A stretch of DNA of 64,000 nt from positions 1 to 64,000 of the forward strand of contig CAJQUW010007484.1 of the NCBI GenBank assembly GCA_907163375.1, given 5' to 3'. This DNA comes from Prostheceraeus crozeri. Lineage: Eukaryota > Platyhelminthes > Polycladida > Euryleptidae. Positions 60,893 to 64,000 of this stretch are shown piece after piece (position 1 is the first letter of the stretch; each line of letters begins with the position of its first letter). The notes under the pieces are model-generated. The model had not been told where the DNA came from and did no database searches. It worked only from the letters and a program-made list of their open reading frames with translations. The translations under genes were made by a program, and so were the position numbers.

Positions 60893-61090
60893 CTTGATTG
60901 TCAATATCTTTTGTGCTATCTTTCCGTCCGTCCGTGTCTTGAGTTTTATTCATTGCATCTAACTGTGTATGCATTTCACTGTGCTGTCACTTTTACTCGG
61001 CCGTATTGCATGACTAGAGGCCTCGAAAGCGCTCGCGATTTCTACATGTTTTAATAAATTTACATTGGCGACCCTATTCCTTCTGAAATG
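60893..61090 (+). repeat. Interspersed repeat, possible LTR-element remnant, copy 2
   Basis: Inverted match of 47210-47420. It reads 'cttgagttttattcattgca', 'ctacatgttttaataaattt' and 'acattggcgac', and similarity continues a little into 'ctattcc'. The interpretation is the same as for copy 1. Confidence 0.5.
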
Positions 61091-62032
61091 CATGTGATTT
61101 ACTATTAATGGATGTTTAAGGAATCTAATTGCGGAAACACTGAAAAGAAGACGCACAAGGGAATAAAAAATGAAGAAATAGAATATGCAGGTCAAAAAGT
61201 ATTAACAGCACTGTAATGGTAGTAAAAGATGTAATGAAATTGACAACAAATTTAAAAATGCCAGTATACTGGCATATAGGCGGCCTGCATTATACCAAGC
61301 AAGAAGTGTTTAGATTGTCAACTCTCCATGGTGCATACTGGAAGTTTATAGATAGACTTATTTAATACTTGCATATTCGTTATTGGAAACACGTTCAAGG
61401 AAAGCTTTTCCAGAATTATGCTTCATGATAAAGAATAGAATAGTCTCTACACTGTAAACTGTTCACAGACAGTTGGCCAACAATCTAACATCCAAATCAC
61501 TATTTTGGCTGATTATACGTGCAAGCAGACAAATTCTGCTTATGAGACAAATTTTGTTTAATAAACATGACTAAATTGCATTATTAGGTTCACTACCTAC
61601 TATGCTACTTGTTGGCATTGAAAAACATAAAACTTGGATGGTATTCATGAAATGGTTCAATTCTGTGGAAGTGCAATGGACAAGTTAATTCGCAAGCTTT
61701 GTAGACGGCATGAATGAGCTCGCATTCTACTAGGTTTGCCAGAAAAGTTGCAGAAAAGGCTGTAAATACCTAGCTTTCACGAGCAAAACCACGGGCTCGG
61801 GAACTAATAAAAGATATCGAGCAATTTGCCTTAACATGAAATAACAAGTGATACGTCACAATACTAGTAAATAACAGACGAGCAAGGCTATGAGGGATTT
61901 GCGAAAGCAATTAACGTAAAGACTGAAATTATCATGTGAAAATCTTGTAAGCATTGATGGGGGATGGACATCACTAAGGGTTCCACTTAAACATCTTTGC
62001 CTTCAACATGTATCAAAAATGAAGATACTTAC
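61091..62032. other. Probable intron and intergenic sequence
   Basis: Follows the splice donor of the F-type lectin exon on the minus strand, so at least part should be intron. No downstream exon could be identified. Confidence 0.4.
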
Positions 62033-62960
62033 TGATTGACTCGAAAACCTCAACTTCACACAAATACAATTCATGCTCGCTGCTATCCCTTAAAATTGAA
62101 ACAAATCTCCCTTGTGTATTATTGCACTCAATTGTGATCATTGGTCTGTCCTCTGACTCTGCTATCGCTCCACAAAGATATTGATTTTCAAATCCAGATG
62201 TCCATGTAGCTCTTTCTATTCTGCTCACGTAGACCTCGCTCCCTGCAAGCGCCTCTGAGCAACAGTCCATTCGGTTGTAAATGACAACTTTACTGATCGA
62301 ATATTCACCTTCAAGGTCAACACTCCAGTCACTTACTGTACTATTGGTGCGTGCACACGAGCCATCATGATAATAAGGATTAACGCTTCCATCAACTGCG
62401 AGATCTGAATATCCATCACCAAAGGTTGAGCTTTGCACTGTTTTCCTCTGAAGAGCCAAATTATAACTTCTACCAAAAACTTCAACTTCGCATAGATAAA
62501 GCTCAGGAGAATCTTTCAGAATCGACACAAACCGTCCAGGCTTATTTCTACAGCTGATCATTGTCATGGTCTTATTTGTTGAATCAACAACCTGTCCGCA
62601 GAAATATTGATTGTCAAAATTTGAGTTCCATGTCGCCCTTTCTACGGTGCTGATGTAAACTTTGGCACCGGTGAGGACCTCAGAGCAGCAATCCTGACGA
62701 TTATAGATGACAACCATGCCGATGGGATGTTCTGCTTCAAGATCTACATTCCAGTAAGGCTTTTTGGCGTTTGTTATCGAACATAAGTCTGGAAATAACT
62801 CATGGTCAATTCTTCCATCTACTGCAAACTTTGATTGATGACTAGGAACCGCTGAGTTGTGAAATGCGATTTTTCGTAGAGCTAGGTTTTTCAGTTGAAT
62901 TGCAAGAATTTTCTTATCAAATATTATAAACATGAGTATAAGGAGATAGAAACGAAACAT
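62033..62960 (-). CDS. Secreted tandem F-type lectin (two F5/8-type fucolectin domains)
   Basis: Starts MFRFYLLILMFIIFDKKILA, a signal peptide, followed by two homologous domains (about residues 22-161 and 163-305). Each has the F-type lectin landmarks: FAVDG or LAVDG near the start, WNVDL/WSVDL, VVIYNRxDCCSE with the adjacent Cys-Cys pair, vYiS..eRATW, and GRFVSILrDS then LYLCEVEVF at the end. The reading frame stays open to 62013, but CA followed by GTAAGTAT at 62032 is a strong donor, so the exon likely ends at 62033 and further exons lie beyond. F-type lectins bind fucose through H, R-x-D and a following R/K. Here R-x-D is kept in both domains, but the His position and the last Arg position (CCSEVL and CCSEAL instead of CCxxRL) are replaced. 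Sugar specificity may therefore differ. This is the best-supported host gene in the window. Confidence 0.9.
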
Positions 62961-64000
62961 ATTTCATTTACAGGTGACAATTTTGAAGCTCAACGTTACA
63001 TAGGTAAATGATAAAATAAGTGAATTTCAATCCAATTGATTTGAAGAACACTTAATTAGCTTCTTTATCACTTTTCTGTTGCTTGAATTTCTCGAAGCCC
63101 CGCCTATTGTCATCAACAATATACTAACGAAACTTTTCCAATATGTTCATAAAACACGTCTATGACTTGGGTGGATCATAAGAAAAGCTTCAAAAGTAAA
63201 TTTTGTTATTGAGATAGCAATATGAAAAGACAAGTTTTTAGATTAATTATCTTTTAATTTGTAATTAATTGAGGAAAAATTCAGTATTAGGTTTTCTCCT
63301 AGATAGACAGACCGTTTCAAAGGTAATTGCACAAAAAATTCGAGCCATTTTCAAATGTAATTTTCATGTTGAAGTCCCGGTTCAGCTTTAATATATGATA
63401 TATCATGTGAAACATTATGATCCATAGATTGCTTTGACATATATTTTACTTCCATAAGTGGTCAGTTGTGGTCAGTAGGCCCCATGAAAAAATTTGGACG
63501 TTTTCTTTGATGCAGGATTTCAACATGAAGACAATTGCATTTTTTATGAAAGTTGACAGACAGCATGAGTTATAATTCAGCTTCACCACAATGCGAGGTT
63601 TTAGGATTCGTTGAATGTACAAAAAGATACTATACAAAGGAGTTTTGCCGAAATGATGTTGCTGACACGATTTTTCAATGCTGAAGATGCTCAATTTCAA
63701 TAAACTTTATATTAGAGAAACCACAGATTCTTATACCAAGTTTCTTGGATAACCAAGTGAATAAATTTAATAATTAACTATCACCTTCCGATTAAATTTG
63801 ATGAGAATATACAAAAGATGCAGGATTTTTGGGATGTGCAACGATTTAGCAAACGGACTGCATGTGTACATATAGTGAATATATATACACTACCCAACCG
63901 ACTTGCCGACTAAGCAATGCAAAATTAGCGCTTTAAATGAAATCAAAACATGACGATAGTCATTATGTGAATTTTAAAATATTGCAATAAAGATGATATA
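62961..64000. other. Upstream region of the F-type lectin gene
   Basis: AT-rich sequence 5' of the lectin start on the minus strand; the promoter should lie here, but no element could be named with confidence. No gene or repeat seen. Confidence 0.4.

Overview
This window is a gene-poor, AT-rich piece of an animal genome. I infer an aquatic, probably marine, invertebrate. The evidence is a two-domain F-type lectin, a C-type lectin exon, spliced gene structure, and a mix of Penelope-like elements (PLEs), LINEs, Tc1/mariner transposons and a Polinton-type polymerase fossil. Species or phylum cannot be fixed from the sequence. No bacterial operons, CRISPR arrays, rRNA or convincing tRNA genes are visible.

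Layout. 1-3245: degenerate tandem arrays (units of about 30 and 96 bp). 3246-5580: a dispersed repeat (called R1 here) followed by 165-, 22- and 37-bp tandem repeats. 6925-9200: nested remnants of Tc1-like transposases. 13556-16375: a TA-flanked composite whose ends match the 1-kb element at 57489-58495; it holds a Tc1 transposase piece and a reverse transcriptase piece. 16957-17720: an inverted R1 copy with a 300-bp (CT)n tract. 17989-23200: a broken protein-primed DNA polymerase of Polinton type (a fossil), split by a young mariner (19649-21385). 23400-28110: a pile of PLEs and a LINE fragment. 28200-33540: a 5-kb non-coding repetitive block leading into R1 copy 2 (33545-34690). 37446-41103: a PLE in head-to-head arrangement with a truncated copy. 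41760-45700: a nearly full-length, decayed LINE. 46342-46897: lectin exons. 47567-49263: a further PLE. 49300-61100: mostly unique AT-rich sequence with several hairpin or inverted-repeat elements. 62033-62960: the best host gene, a secreted tandem F-type lectin on the minus strand.

How it fits together. Host coding content is limited to lectins, which in animals usually act in recognition of sugars or microbes, plus perhaps one orphan exon. Everything else is mobile-element sediment. The most notable layer is the PLEs. Three different PLE tails carry hammerhead-ribozyme-like motifs of one shared design: type I, with a tiny self-complementary stem III. Two of these PLEs sit in inverted-repeat architecture. 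A family of TA-flanked elements built from exchangeable end and middle modules is scattered through the window in both orientations.
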